Assembly: GCF_002901845.1 (NCBI RefSeq)
Contig: NZ_PPQE01000025.1
Span: forward strand, 965,860 to 1,029,859
Reading direction: 5' to 3'
From: Staphylococcus hominis subsp. hominis
GTDB taxonomy: Bacteria; Bacillota; Bacilli; Staphylococcales; Staphylococcaceae
DNA: 64,000 nt
Position 1 is the first letter of the stretch, and the number at the start of each line of letters is the position of its first letter. The notes beneath the pieces were generated by a model. It saw only the letters and a list, made by a program, of their open reading frames with translations. It was not told the origin of the DNA and made no database searches. A program made the position numbers and the translations under genes. This document shows, piece by piece, positions 31,739-41,707 of this stretch.

Positions 31739-33199
31739 TTATTTCATCTGTTTTTCAATTTCATCTGCTACTTGTTGAACATGTGTACCAATAATTACTT
31801 GTGTTGAATGGTGGCCATTTTTCGTCACCCCAACAGCTCCAGCATTTCTAATTTTTTGTTCATCAATAATCGTATTATCTTTTAGTTCTAAACGAAGTCG
31901 TGTAGCACAGTTTGTTAAACTATCGATATTAGATTTTCCACCTAAACCTTCTAATATTTGTGTAGCTGGTTGATGATATTTTCCACTTTTTGATTTATCT
32001 ATAGTTGTCGTTTCTTCTACTATTGGATCAGCTAGTAAGTTATCACCACGTCCTATTGTATTTAAATTCAATACTTTAATCATAATTCTAAAAATAACAT
32101 AATATAAAATAAAGAATACAATACCTTGAACTAATAGCATTAAAGGGTGATTAGCGACTGGATTAATGAGTGATAAAACATAATCAATTAATCCTGCACT
32201 AAATGAGAATCCCGCAGTCCACTGAAATAGAGATGCAATAAATAATGAAAGCCCTGTTAATAAGGCATGTATGATAAAAAGTACAGGTGCAACAAACATA
32301 AATGCAAATTCAATTGGCTCTGTAACTCCTACTACAAAGGCTGAAATAGCACTTGCTAAAAACCATCCCCATACTTGCTTTTGTTGCTTTGTCTCAGCAC
32401 TGTGATACATTGCAAGTGCTGCTGCTGGTATACCAAACATCATAATTGGGAAGAAACCTGCTTGATAACGTCCTGTTATACCTTTTACTGCATCTACACC
32501 TGTTTGGAATTTACCAATATCATTAATTCCTGCTGTATCGAACCAAAATACTGCATTCAATGCATGATGTAAACCAGTAGGAATAAGTAGTCGATTAAAG
32601 ACACCATATAAAAATGCTCCGAATGAACCAAAACCTACTAACCATTCTCCAAATGCAACAATGCCTGAAAAGACCATAGGCCAAATAAATAATAGTATAA
32701 CTGCTAATATAGTACTAAAAAATACAGTCATAATAGGTACTAATCGTTTACCACTAAAAAATGACAAGGCCATAGGTAATTCAACTTCACTAAATTTATT
32801 AAAAGAATATGCTGCAATTAACCCGATAATAATACCAAGAAATACATTAGAATTATCCATTTTTGTAAAGCCTAAGTTAACTGCTTTTTCTTTTATATTA
32901 AATAACGTAGCCACATTTTCTGGATTTAATACTTTCGTTACCATGGCATATCCTAACGCACCTGCCAAAGCAACGGCACCATCGTTCTTTTTAGCCATAC
33001 CAATAGCTACACCGATAGCAAAAATTAATCCTAATTGTCCTAAAATAGCTGTTCCTACAATTGAAAAGAACATGGCTACTGTGGGAAGAACATGAAGTGC
33101 ATTTAGTAAGTTACCTATCCCAGTTATGATTGCTCCTGCTGGTAAAACTGCTACAGGGAGCATTAACGATCTTCCGAGATTTTGAAAGAATTTAAACAT
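31739..33199 (-). CDS. PTS EIICB permease, glucose/N-acetylglucosamine family
   Basis: Membrane sugar permease that imports and phosphorylates its sugar. 486 residues: an EIIC domain with about ten helices (1-370, with NRLLIPTGLHHALN and VGVTEPIEFAFMF), a linker, and an EIIB domain (about 405-486) whose phospho-cysteine is C431 in TNCATRLRLE. No EIIA domain is fused, so it must borrow one. The sequence looks closest to NagE-type GlcNAc transporters, but glucose or maltose cannot be excluded. AAAGGAGG precedes the ATG and a good cre box sits about 75 bases upstream. Confidence 0.92.
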   Translation of the reverse strand: MFKFFQNLGRSLMLPVAVLPAGAIITGIGNLLNALHVLPTVAMFFSIVGTAILGQLGLIFAIGVAIGMAKKNDGAVALAGALGYAMVTKVLNPENVATLFNIKEKAVNLGFTKMDNSNVFLGIIIGLIAAYSFNKFSEVELPMALSFFSGKRLVPIMTVFFSTILAVILLFIWPMVFSGIVAFGEWLVGFGSFGAFLYGVFNRLLIPTGLHHALNAVFWFDTAGINDIGKFQTGVDAVKGITGRYQAGFFPIMMFGIPAAALAMYHSAETKQQKQVWGWFLASAISAFVVGVTEPIEFAFMFVAPVLFIIHALLTGLSLFIASLFQWTAGFSFSAGLIDYVLSLINPVANHPLMLLVQGIVFFILYYVIFRIMIKVLNLNTIGRGDNLLADPIVEETTTIDKSKSGKYHQPATQILEGLGGKSNIDSLTNCATRLRLELKDNTIIDEQKIRNAGAVGVTKNGHHSTQVIIGTHVQQVADEIEKQMK

Positions 33200-33270
33200 C
33201 TTTTATCCTCCTTTATTTATTAAAAATTATATTTTTTATGTATTTAGTCCAATATATAATCTACCATATT

Positions 33271-33284
33271 TGTAAGCGGTTACG
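33271..33284. promoter_or_regulatory. CcpA (cre) site upstream of the PTS permease
   Basis: TGTAAGCGGTTACG matches the cre consensus TGWAANCGNTNWCA at all but the last base, 72 bases upstream of the start codon, where the promoter should lie. It fits catabolite repression of a secondary sugar transporter. Confidence 0.7.
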
Positions 33285-33604
33285 CTATATGTTTATTTTA
33301 TATAAATAGACAATGTGATGACAAAATAAAAAAGATACGCTTTAACCAATAAAGATTAAAACGTATATATATTTAATAAGATATTATAAATGATTTTTAT
33401 TATTGATTGAGATAATTAACTGGTATTTTACTTCAAATCTATTTTTTTATTAAATAATCTTTCCGCATTAACTAAATAAAAATGATTAAAGACAAAATAA
33501 CAAGAACCATACGTTAGGTAATATATGGTACTAACGGAAAATAGATTTCTTAAAACTTGTCATTTTCACTCATGGTACTCCTATCATCCATTTATCAATT
33601 ATTT
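33285..33604. other. Gap between the PTS permease and the acyltransferase: hairpin and gene-like debris
   Basis: Contains a hairpin at 33332-33367 (ATACGCTTTAA/TTAAAACGTAT, with a minus-strand TTTTTT tail, so terminator-like). It also holds a short minus-strand frame from ATG 33573 (AGGAG five bases upstream), interrupted by stops after seven codons but continuing as YFPLVPYIT and RMVLVILSLIIFI. No intact gene is visible. Confidence 0.4.
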
Positions 33605-33640
33605 ATAAAAAAAGAAGATTCTCTATTTAGAAAATCTTCT
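33605..33640 (-). terminator. Terminator after the acyltransferase-like gene
   Basis: AGAAGATT pairs with AATCTTCT and is followed on the minus strand by a TTTTTTT run. Confidence 0.85.
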
Positions 33641-33664
33641 GATGAATAATGCTATCAATATCTA

Positions 33665-34282
33665 TTAAAGACGTTCTTGAATAAGATGAAGTTCATGTTG
33701 TAACTGTGCTGTACGTCTTTCTATTTCTTTAGTTAGAAAATCAATTTTTTCGTTACGCTTTAAATCTTTAGGTATGTCAGATTGATAAATAGGTTTACCA
33801 AATTTAATCATCGCTTGACCAGTGACTAAACCATGTAACTTCGTTGGTCCAACATAAGCAGCTGGTAAGATTGGTGCTTTACCTAGCATAGCAATCGTTG
33901 CAGCTCCACGTTTTAAAGGCGCGCCTTCAACTGAAGTTCTATGACCTGTTGGGAAGATACCTACTGTTTTATGATCTTTCAATAATTTAACAGGTTGTTT
34001 TAACGTACTAGGTCCCGGATTTTCTCGATCTACTGGAAAAGCATTTAAAGATCTTAAAAATTTGCCACCCCATTTATTACTAAATAATTCTTTTTTAGCC
34101 ATATAATGAATTTCATTTGGAATTAAAGCTAATCCTAATAAAATCACTTCATTATAACTTTCATGGGTACAAGTCACAACATATTTACTATCTTTAGGAA
34201 TGTTCTCTTTACCTACAATATGTAATGAACGTGCCATTTTTACGATTATTAATTCTAAAAATTTACTAATAAATTTATACAT
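33665..34282 (-). CDS. PlsC-family acyltransferase-like protein with altered motifs
   Basis: 205 residues from ATG 34282 (MYKFISKFLELIIVKMARSL), preceded by AGGTGAC; the open frame runs 27 codons further upstream without conservation. The fold is that of 1-acylglycerol-3-phosphate acyltransferases, with an N-terminal amphipathic helix. The catalytic H-x4-D motif reads H40-ESYN-E45, and the FPEGTRS motif reads FPTGHRT (111-117). The enzyme may thus use a modified active site or a different acceptor. Divergent from htrA. Confidence 0.85.
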   Translation of the reverse strand: MYKFISKFLELIIVKMARSLHIVGKENIPKDSKYVVTCTHESYNEVILLGLALIPNEIHYMAKKELFSNKWGGKFLRSLNAFPVDRENPGPSTLKQPVKLLKDHKTVGIFPTGHRTSVEGAPLKRGAATIAMLGKAPILPAAYVGPTKLHGLVTGQAMIKFGKPIYQSDIPKDLKRNEKIDFLTKEIERRTAQLQHELHLIQERL

Positions 34283-34449
34283 TTTGTCACCTACTTCTAA
34301 GTTTCTACACTTAGTCGATTTTATCATTAACTTATCACGTGAACAAGATTTTAAAAGATACATCTTAAGACTGATAGCTATTTACTAGAAATATTTAAAT
34401 ATTTTCTTCATAATTGAGATAATGGTTAAAATATATACGGAGGTTTAAT

Positions 34450-35706
34450 ATGACAGAATATAATCAATATTTTCAATCCAGCGATTATCAGCATTCACGT
34501 CCACCTAAACCGAAGTTTCCATGGTTTAGAATTATTATTATTGCTCTAATCGCTGGTATCATAGGAGCATTAATTGTTTTAGGAGTTAATCGACTTATGA
34601 ATGGAGATGATTCAAATAGTGGTGGATCTCAAGTCCAACAGGCTACGAATGATAAAGGTGGCAATGTGTTAGACGGTAAAAGTGATAAATATAAATCGGT
34701 TAATGCCATGATCAAAGATGTTTCTCCTGCTATTGTAGGTGTCATCAATATGCAAAAGGCAACAAGTTTTGACGATTTATTACAAGGTAAATCAACTAAG
34801 GCACAAGAAGCCGGTATCGGTTCTGGTGTTATTTATCAAATTAACAACAATTCTGCTTATATCGTCACTAATAATCACGTTATTGATGGTGCATCACAAA
34901 TTAAAGTACAATTACATAACGGTAAACAAGTAGAAGCAAAGCTTGTAGGTACAGATGCAGTTTCAGATATTGCAGTTTTAAAAATCGATTCTCAAAAAGG
35001 AATTAAAGCAATGAAATTCGCAAATTCTTCTAAAGTTCAAACTGGCGATAGTGTTTTCGCAATGGGTAACCCACTTGGCTTAGAATTTGCTAACTCAGTA
35101 ACATCAGGTATTATTTCTGCAAATGAACGTACAATTGAATCTAATACCACTTCTGGTGGAACTAAAGTAAATGTGCTACAAACAGATGCAGCAATTAATC
35201 CCGGTAACTCTGGTGGTGCATTAGTAGATGTTAATGGTAATTTAGTAGGTATTAATTCAATGAAAATTGCTGCTGACCAAGTTGAAGGTATTGGTTTTGC
35301 AATCCCAAGTAATGAAGTTAGAGTTACAATTGAACAACTCGTTAAACATGGTAAAGTAGAACGTCCTTCAATTGGAATAGGGTTACTTAACTTAAGTGAT
35401 ATTCCAGATTCTTATAAAAAAGAATTAAAAACTGATCGTGATACTGGTGTGTATATTGCAAAAGTTAGCCACTCTAGTGAATTAAAAGTTGGCGATATCA
35501 TTACTAAAGTAGATAGTAAAAAAGTAGATGATGATACCGATCTAAGAACGTACTTATATCAAAATAAAAAGCCAGGTGAAACCGTGAAGTTGACTGTTAT
35601 ACGTGATGGTAAAACTAAAGATGTATCAGTCACTCTTAAAAATCAAAAATCAATATCTTCGCAATCATATAATTCTGAAGATAATAATAGTCAATTTATT
35701 CGATAA
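34450..35706 (+). CDS. htrA: HtrA-like membrane-anchored serine protease
   Basis: 418 residues: a cytosolic N-terminus, one transmembrane helix (about 27-48), a low-complexity linker, a trypsin-like protease domain (about 85-300) and one PDZ domain (about 310-395). The catalytic triad is complete: H143 (TNNHVID), D173 (SDIAVLK) and S254 (NPGNSGGAL). It degrades or refolds damaged exported proteins at the outer membrane face. CGGAGG precedes the ATG. Single-gene unit with its own terminator. Confidence 0.95.
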   Translation: MTEYNQYFQSSDYQHSRPPKPKFPWFRIIIIALIAGIIGALIVLGVNRLMNGDDSNSGGSQVQQATNDKGGNVLDGKSDKYKSVNAMIKDVSPAIVGVINMQKATSFDDLLQGKSTKAQEAGIGSGVIYQINNNSAYIVTNNHVIDGASQIKVQLHNGKQVEAKLVGTDAVSDIAVLKIDSQKGIKAMKFANSSKVQTGDSVFAMGNPLGLEFANSVTSGIISANERTIESNTTSGGTKVNVLQTDAAINPGNSGGALVDVNGNLVGINSMKIAADQVEGIGFAIPSNEVRVTIEQLVKHGKVERPSIGIGLLNLSDIPDSYKKELKTDRDTGVYIAKVSHSSELKVGDIITKVDSKKVDDDTDLRTYLYQNKKPGETVKLTVIRDGKTKDVSVTLKNQKSISSQSYNSEDNNSQFIR

Positions 35707-35711
35707 TAAAT

Positions 35712-35750
35712 AACGAGGTTAATCCAAAATAATGGATTAACCTCGTTTTC
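35712..35750. terminator. htrA/tyrS bidirectional terminator
   Basis: AACGAGGTTAATCC pairs perfectly with GGATTAACCTCGTT (14-bp arms), followed by TTC and flanked by A-rich sequence, between convergent genes. Confidence 0.88.
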
Positions 35751-35772
35751 AATATATTCTTCTCAGATAAGA

Positions 35773-37047
<1,275 letters not shown>

Positions 37048-37071
37048 CTATAAAATTTATTTTTATTAAAT

Positions 37072-37300
37072 AAAAAAGCACCCTCACAACAATGTAAGGG
37101 CGCTTATGCACGTTACCACCATACTTAACAATTCAAATAGAATTGTTTACTCTATTAATGATACGCTCATTAATAAACGTTGAATAAATAAGTATGAGGT
37201 GTATTCATATATAAACACATGTTAGTTCACAGCATCCACTAACTCTCTGTTAAGTTAATTTATATATTACTTCTCCTCTTATTCAATACATATTGAATTG
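37072..37300 (-). promoter_or_regulatory. Tyrosine T-box leader of tyrS
   Basis: Reading the minus strand, stem I with AGAGAGTTAGTGG leads to a specifier loop containing GAA-TAC-ACC, a tyrosine codon (37203-37201). The T-box core GGTGGTAACGTGC is at 37109-37122, and a terminator stem (37078-37103) ends in TTTTTT (37072-37077). Uncharged tRNA-Tyr pairs with specifier and T-box and prevents termination, so tyrS rises when tyrosine is short. Confidence 0.93.
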
Positions 37301-37306
37301 ATAATA

Positions 37307-37335
37307 ATTATAAAAAAACCTCTTCTAAAAGTCAA
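37307..37335 (-). promoter_or_regulatory. tyrS promoter
   Basis: On the minus strand TTGACT (37335-37330), a 17-base spacer and TATAAT (37312-37307): near consensus, placing the transcript start just before the T-box leader. Confidence 0.88.
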
Positions 37336-37345
37336 ATATGCTAGA

Positions 37346-37356
37346 TATGATATACT
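37346..37356 (+). promoter_or_regulatory. Extended -10 element for the transglycosylase gene
   Basis: TATGATATACT contains TG one base before TATACT (37351-37356), an extended -10, about 25 bases before the gene's ATG. No good -35 is visible; the region overlaps the tyrS -35 on the other strand. Confidence 0.5.
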
Positions 37357-37380
37357 GTATTTAATTTGAGGAGGACTACC

Positions 37381-38268
37381 ATGAAATTATTATTTAAAGA
37401 TATTCAATTTAAAACGTTTGAAAAAAATTATAAATTTATAAAACATATTATGGTAGGCCTTTTGAGTATTATAGTTTTAGGTTCTATACTTATTGTTCTT
37501 GGTACTGCTACTTATTTTCATCATCTTACTCAAGAAGCTTCAAATATAAGTGATACTGAATTGAAACACCGCGTACTACACTTTTCAGGTGATGAGATTT
37601 TGAATCACGATAAAAATATTTTAACTGAGTACGATCATTCTCAAAACTCTCTCATCGTAGGTCCAAAACATGTAAATTCAAACGTAATTAAAGCATTAAT
37701 ATCTTCTGAAGACACATTATTTTTTAAACATGATGGAATTTTACCAAAAGCGTTAATAAGAGCAATGATACAAGATGTTTTAAGTTTAAATTCTCGTTCT
37801 GGCGGAAGTACAATTACACAACAATTAATAAAGAATCAAGTCTTAACAAATGAAAAAACATATAGTCGTAAGGCAAATGAAATTATATTAGCGATGCGTC
37901 TTGAAAAAATATTATCTAAAAATGAAATTATTTATACATATTTAAATATTGTACCGTTTGGACGCGATTATAATGGTGCAAATATAACTGGAATTGCATC
38001 TGCTTCCTATAGTTTATTTAACGTTCCCCCCTCCAAGTTAAATGTTGCACAATCCGCTTATCTTGTTGGCTTATTGCAAAGTCCTTATACGTATACACCG
38101 TATGAAAATAATGGTGATTTGAAGGCTTATAACGAAGTTAAAATTAGTATTGACCGTCAGCATTATGTATTAAAACGAATGCTAGTGGAAGGGGTAATTA
38201 CTAAAAAGACATATCAACAGGCAAAACAATATACTATTTATGATCATTTATTAACTAAGCCTCAATGA
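37381..38268 (+). CDS. sgtA: Monofunctional peptidoglycan glycosyltransferase (GT51)
   Basis: Polymerises lipid II into glycan strands without a transpeptidase domain. 295 residues from ATG 37381, six bases after GAGGAGG. One transmembrane helix (about 22-45), then the GT51 domain: the catalytic glutamate is E110 in SSEDTLFFKHDGI, followed by GGSTITQQL (141-149), KANEIILAMRLEK and YLNIVPFGRDYNGANITGIA. No penicillin-binding domain follows. Staphylococci have two such enzymes; the position next to tyrS suggests SgtA, but the symbol is tentative. Confidence 0.9.
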   Translation: MKLLFKDIQFKTFEKNYKFIKHIMVGLLSIIVLGSILIVLGTATYFHHLTQEASNISDTELKHRVLHFSGDEILNHDKNILTEYDHSQNSLIVGPKHVNSNVIKALISSEDTLFFKHDGILPKALIRAMIQDVLSLNSRSGGSTITQQLIKNQVLTNEKTYSRKANEIILAMRLEKILSKNEIIYTYLNIVPFGRDYNGANITGIASASYSLFNVPPSKLNVAQSAYLVGLLQSPYTYTPYENNGDLKAYNEVKISIDRQHYVLKRMLVEGVITKKTYQQAKQYTIYDHLLTKPQ

Positions 38269-38351
38269 ATCAATCAATATCTTTTATCGCACTTTATATT
38301 AATTTAAATAGTTTATGAGTATTGAATTTAAAAGACTTTTAAAATAAATAT

Positions 38352-38468
38352 ATGATAGTAATAACACAAAATATTGATATATCATTTAAATTACCTGAAA
38401 TTCGTCTTTTAATTGGTTTTGCCGCTAAATTACTTGTCTTTTCACATGCAGTTTTACCAACAAAATGA
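38352..38468 (+). CDS. Possible 38-residue small protein
   Basis: An open frame reads MIVITQNIDISFKLPEIRLL and continues as a hydrophobic segment (IGFAAKLLVFSHAVLP) to a TGA. It lies in the gap between the convergent genes sgtA and fhs. There is no ribosome binding site before the ATG (AAAATAAATAT), and its last codons form one arm of a perfect inverted repeat. It may be chance; no family recognised. Confidence 0.2.
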   Translation: MIVITQNIDISFKLPEIRLLIGFAAKLLVFSHAVLPTK

Positions 38469-38487
38469 TGAAATTTGTTGGTAAAAC
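38451..38487. repeat. Perfect 14-bp inverted repeat between sgtA and fhs
   Basis: GTTTTACCAACAAA (38451-38464) and TTTGTTGGTAAAAC (38474-38487) pair perfectly around a nine-base loop. No T run follows on the plus strand, so it is not a standard terminator there; it stands directly beside the next hairpin. Confidence 0.8.
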
Positions 38488-38490
38488 AAA

Positions 38491-38528
38491 GAAACGTCTG
38501 AGACAGTAAAAGTCTCAAACGTTTTTTC
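38491..38528. terminator. Terminator between sgtA and fhs
   Basis: AAACGT-ct-GAGAC pairs with GTCTC-a-AACGTTT and is followed by TTTTC on the plus strand; the minus strand has TTTCTTTG after it. It lies 12 bases downstream of the fhs stop. Confidence 0.75.
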
Positions 38529-38539
38529 TTTAATCTAAA

Positions 38540-40207
38540 TTAGAATAATCCTACTGCATGACCTTCATCAGTGACATCCATGTTTAATGCCGCTGGTTTT
38601 TTAGGTAATCCCGGCATTGTCATAATTGCACCTGTTAATGCAACAATAAATCCAGCGCCTGTTTTAGCTTCTAATTCTCTGATAGTTATATCAAAATCAG
38701 TTGGTGCGCCTAAAGCGGTTGCATCATCACTAAATGAGTACTGTGTTTTAGCCATACAGATTGGATATTTGCCCCATCCATTGTCGGTAAATTCTTTTAA
38801 TTGTCTTTTTGCTTTTTTACTGAACGTTACTGAAGAACCACCATAGATTTCTTTTACAATTGTTTCAATTTTTTCTTCTAATGATTGATCTAAATCATAC
38901 AAGAATTTAAATTCTTGTGGTTGATCGATGACTTCAAGAACTTGATTAGCAAGATCAACGCCACCTTTACCACCTTTCTCCCATACTTCTGTTAAGGCAA
39001 TTCGTACATTATTTTCTTTAGCCCAAGCTTTAACTGCTTCAGTTTCATCTTCAGTATCATGTACAAATGCATTTAAAGCAACCACAGGTTCTACTCCAAA
39101 TTTTCTAATATTATTAACATGACGCTCTAAATTAACAATACCAGATTTAACTGCTTCGACATTTTCTTCTTTTAGATTATCTTTAGCAACACCTCCATGC
39201 ATTTTTAACGCACGAACAGTAGCTACTAGGACAACTGCAGAAGGTTCAAAGCCTGCTTCACGTGCTTTGATGTCTATAAATTTTTCAGCGCCTAAATCTG
39301 AACCAAAGCCTGCTTCTGTAACAACAATATCTGCCAAATCACGTGCAGTTTCAGTTGCTAAAATCGAGTTACAACCATGAGCAATATTAGCAAATGGCCC
39401 ACCATGTACAAGTGCTGGTGTTCCTTCAATAGTTTGTACTAAATTAGGTTTAATTGCATCTTTAAGTATCATTGCAAGAGCGCCTTCAACTTTTAAGTCT
39501 GCAACAGTAATTGGTTTACGTTCACGAGTATAACCAACTGTAATACGACTGATTTTTTCTTTTAAATCATTAATATTACGAGCTAAACATAAAATCGCCA
39601 TTATTTCAGATGCTACAGTGATATTGAAACCATCTTCACGTGGAACACCGTTAGTTGGTCCACCTAACCCAACGATGACATTACGTAATGCACGATCATT
39701 CATATCAAGTACACGTTTCCATTCAACACGACGTACATCAATTGCTAAATCATTACCTTGATGAATGTGATTGTCTATAAATGCTGATAATGCATTATTC
39801 GCTGTTGTAATTGCATGGAAATCACCGTTAAAGTGTAAATTAATATCTTCCATAGGTAAAACCTGCGCATATCCCCCACCAGTAGCGCCACCTTTAATTC
39901 CGAAAGTTGGCCCTAAAGCAGGTTCACGCAAAGCAACCATAACATTTTTATTTAACTCATTAAAAGCATCAGCTAAGCCTACTGTGACAGTTGATTTACC
40001 TTCACCAGCTGGTGTAGGACTCATTGCAGTTACTAAGACAACTTTACCTTTTTCATCTCTTGATTGAATTTGATTAATATCAATTTTAGCTTTGTAGTGT
40101 CCATATTGCTCTAAAGCATGTTCAGGTATTCCTGCTTTTTTCGCAATGTCTCCAATTGATTTTAATTCTGATTGATTAGCAATATCTAAATCTGATAAAT
40201 GTGCCAA
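38540..40207 (-). CDS. fhs: Formate-tetrahydrofolate ligase
   Basis: Makes 10-formyl-tetrahydrofolate from formate with ATP, feeding purine and fMet synthesis. 555 residues, full length. The P-loop-like [16 protein letters not shown] is at 62-77, followed by [20 protein letters not shown]. The start codon is TTG (40207), ten bases after AAGGGG; no in-frame ATG is nearer to the conserved N-terminus. A cre box and a promoter lie about 80-130 bases upstream. In S. aureus acsA is its next neighbour; here ccpA is. Confidence 0.96.
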   Translation of the reverse strand: MAHLSDLDIANQSELKSIGDIAKKAGIPEHALEQYGHYKAKIDINQIQSRDEKGKVVLVTAMSPTPAGEGKSTVTVGLADAFNELNKNVMVALREPALGPTFGIKGGATGGGYAQVLPMEDINLHFNGDFHAITTANNALSAFIDNHIHQGNDLAIDVRRVEWKRVLDMNDRALRNVIVGLGGPTNGVPREDGFNITVASEIMAILCLARNINDLKEKISRITVGYTRERKPITVADLKVEGALAMILKDAIKPNLVQTIEGTPALVHGGPFANIAHGCNSILATETARDLADIVVTEAGFGSDLGAEKFIDIKAREAGFEPSAVVLVATVRALKMHGGVAKDNLKEENVEAVKSGIVNLERHVNNIRKFGVEPVVALNAFVHDTEDETEAVKAWAKENNVRIALTEVWEKGGKGGVDLANQVLEVIDQPQEFKFLYDLDQSLEEKIETIVKEIYGGSSVTFSKKAKRQLKEFTDNGWGKYPICMAKTQYSFSDDATALGAPTDFDITIRELEAKTGAGFIVALTGAIMTMPGLPKKPAALNMDVTDEGHAVGLF

Positions 40208-40286
40208 ATTATTTCAACCCCTTGTTTAAAATAAATTTTATGTAATAAGATATTTAGAAATAACTACCAAACCATCTTACTACTTT

Positions 40287-40315
40287 ATAATAACTAACAA
40301 ATAAATATATGTCGA
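40287..40315 (-). promoter_or_regulatory. Candidate fhs promoter
   Basis: Minus-strand TCGACA (40315-40310), a 17-base spacer and TATTAT (40292-40287), about 80 bases before the TTG start codon. Confidence 0.5.
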
Positions 40316-40320
40316 ATACT

Positions 40321-40334
40321 TGATAGCGTTTACA
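40321..40334. promoter_or_regulatory. CcpA (cre) site between fhs and ccpA
   Basis: TGATAGCGTTTACA matches TGWAANCGNTNWCA with one mismatch. It lies six bases upstream of the candidate fhs -35, a position that in other CcpA targets is used for activation. It could equally be a relic of the lost acsA/acu promoters. Confidence 0.6.
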
Positions 40335-40411
40335 AAAATTTAATTTTATTTATAATTAATTTAGCAATATTAAAAAGGTTTACATAATTTTATTATAGTA
40401 ACTTATATATT

Positions 40412-40446
40412 AAAAAAGGATAAAATTTTGATTTTATCCTTTTTTT
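40412..40446 (-). terminator. ccpA terminator
   Basis: AAAAAAGGATAAAAT and ATTTTATCCTTTTTT form a 15-bp perfect stem around a four-base loop, ten bases beyond the ccpA stop. Confidence 0.92.
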
Positions 40447-40455
40447 CACATTACT

Positions 40456-41445
40456 TTAATTAGTAGTGTTTCGATATTCAATTCTATGTGGTAAAACTAC
40501 ATTAGGTTCTGCAATGTCTTCTTCATTCATAAATTTAGTAAGAAGACGCATACCTACTGCCCCGATGTCATATAATGGTTGAATGACACTAGATAGTTTA
40601 GGTCTAACCATTTCTACCAAACGCGTATTATTAAAACTAACGATTTGTAGTTCTTCTGGAACTTTTATTCCAGCATCAAGAGCACTATGCAAAATACCAA
40701 TTGCTTGTTCATCACTAATAGATAATATAGCATCAGGCAAATTATTTTTTAATTTTTCAAAGACATTCACTCCGTCTTTATAGCTTTCTGAACCTGATAA
40801 TTCTATAGTGTTATTTAACTTTAATTGATGTTTGTTTAAAGCATCCTTTAAACCACTTAGTACATCTTCTTGAGCCTTTTTAGAATAATCTCCACTTACA
40901 AGTACAAAATCTTTTGCGCCTGTTTTAATAAGTTGTTCTGTAACTTCTCTGGCAGCTTTAGCAAAATCGATATTAACAGATGCGATATTGTCATCTTTAC
41001 CATTTGTTCCAGATACTACTACTGGAACTGAAGAATGATTAATTAAATCTTTGATTTCATCAGAAATTGTACCACCTAAAAAGATAATGCCATCTACTTG
41101 TTTACTTAACAAATTATTAAAAATTTCTTTTTCTTTTTCTGGATCATTGTCTGAATTAGAAATGATAGAGTGGTACTTATACATTGTTGCAATATCTTCA
41201 ATACCTCTAGCAAGTTGAGAATAATAAATATTAGAGATATCGGGTATAATAACGCCTACTGTAGTTGTACGTTTACTAGCTAGTCCTCTTGCAACAGCAT
41301 TTGGTCTATAATTTAATCTTTGAATAACATCATTTACTTTTTTACGTGTTTCTGGTTTTACATTTTGATTGCCATTAACTACTCGTGATACAGTTGCCAT
41401 AGATACACGAGCTTCTCTAGCTACATCATATATAGTTACCGTCAT
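40456..41445 (-). CDS. ccpA: Catabolite control protein A
   Basis: Global LacI-family regulator that with HPr(Ser-P) binds cre sites to repress or activate carbon genes. 329 residues. The N-terminal helix-turn-helix and hinge read [20 protein letters not shown], then [12 protein letters not shown] and [15 protein letters not shown]; a periplasmic-binding-protein-like core follows. AGGAGG precedes the ATG. Candidate cre boxes in this window (PTS permease, fhs, ald, pfkA) would be its targets. A shortened cre-like half, TGTAAGCGTTTCA (41457-41469), sits by its own ribosome site and might allow autoregulation. Confidence 0.97.
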   Translation of the reverse strand: MTVTIYDVAREARVSMATVSRVVNGNQNVKPETRKKVNDVIQRLNYRPNAVARGLASKRTTTVGVIIPDISNIYYSQLARGIEDIATMYKYHSIISNSDNDPEKEKEIFNNLLSKQVDGIIFLGGTISDEIKDLINHSSVPVVVSGTNGKDDNIASVNIDFAKAAREVTEQLIKTGAKDFVLVSGDYSKKAQEDVLSGLKDALNKHQLKLNNTIELSGSESYKDGVNVFEKLKNNLPDAILSISDEQAIGILHSALDAGIKVPEELQIVSFNNTRLVEMVRPKLSSVIQPLYDIGAVGMRLLTKFMNEEDIAEPNVVLPHRIEYRNTTN

Positions 41446-41456
41446 AATTTCCTCCT

Positions 41457-41469
41457 TGTAAGCGTTTCA
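41457..41469. promoter_or_regulatory. Weak cre-like sequence at the ccpA ribosome site
   Basis: TGTAAGCGTTTCA is a cre-like palindrome one base short of the 14-base consensus, 12 bases upstream of the ccpA ATG. Autoregulation is inference only. Confidence 0.25.
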
Positions 41470-41614
41470 TTTATTATTATTACGTGTTTTCATTTCATTT
41501 TCAAAGTTTATCATAAATTGGTAATGTGTCAAATATATAAGACTTATATTCACAATTGTGTCAAATTTTAGTTAATAGATTTAATAAAATCAAAATAAAA
41601 CTATTCGTTTTAAC

Positions 41615-41660
41615 TAAAAAAGAACAATATAGAAGTTAAATATAAAACTTTCTATATTGC
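41615..41660 (-). terminator. aroA terminator
   Basis: CAATATAGAAG (41625-41635) pairs with CTTTCTATATTG (41648-41659) with one bulge; the minus strand continues with TTCTTTTTTAG. Confidence 0.85.
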
Positions 41661-41707
41661 CCTAAATTTTAGTAAAATGAATAGCTAGTAAATTAAAGGA
41701 TGATGTT

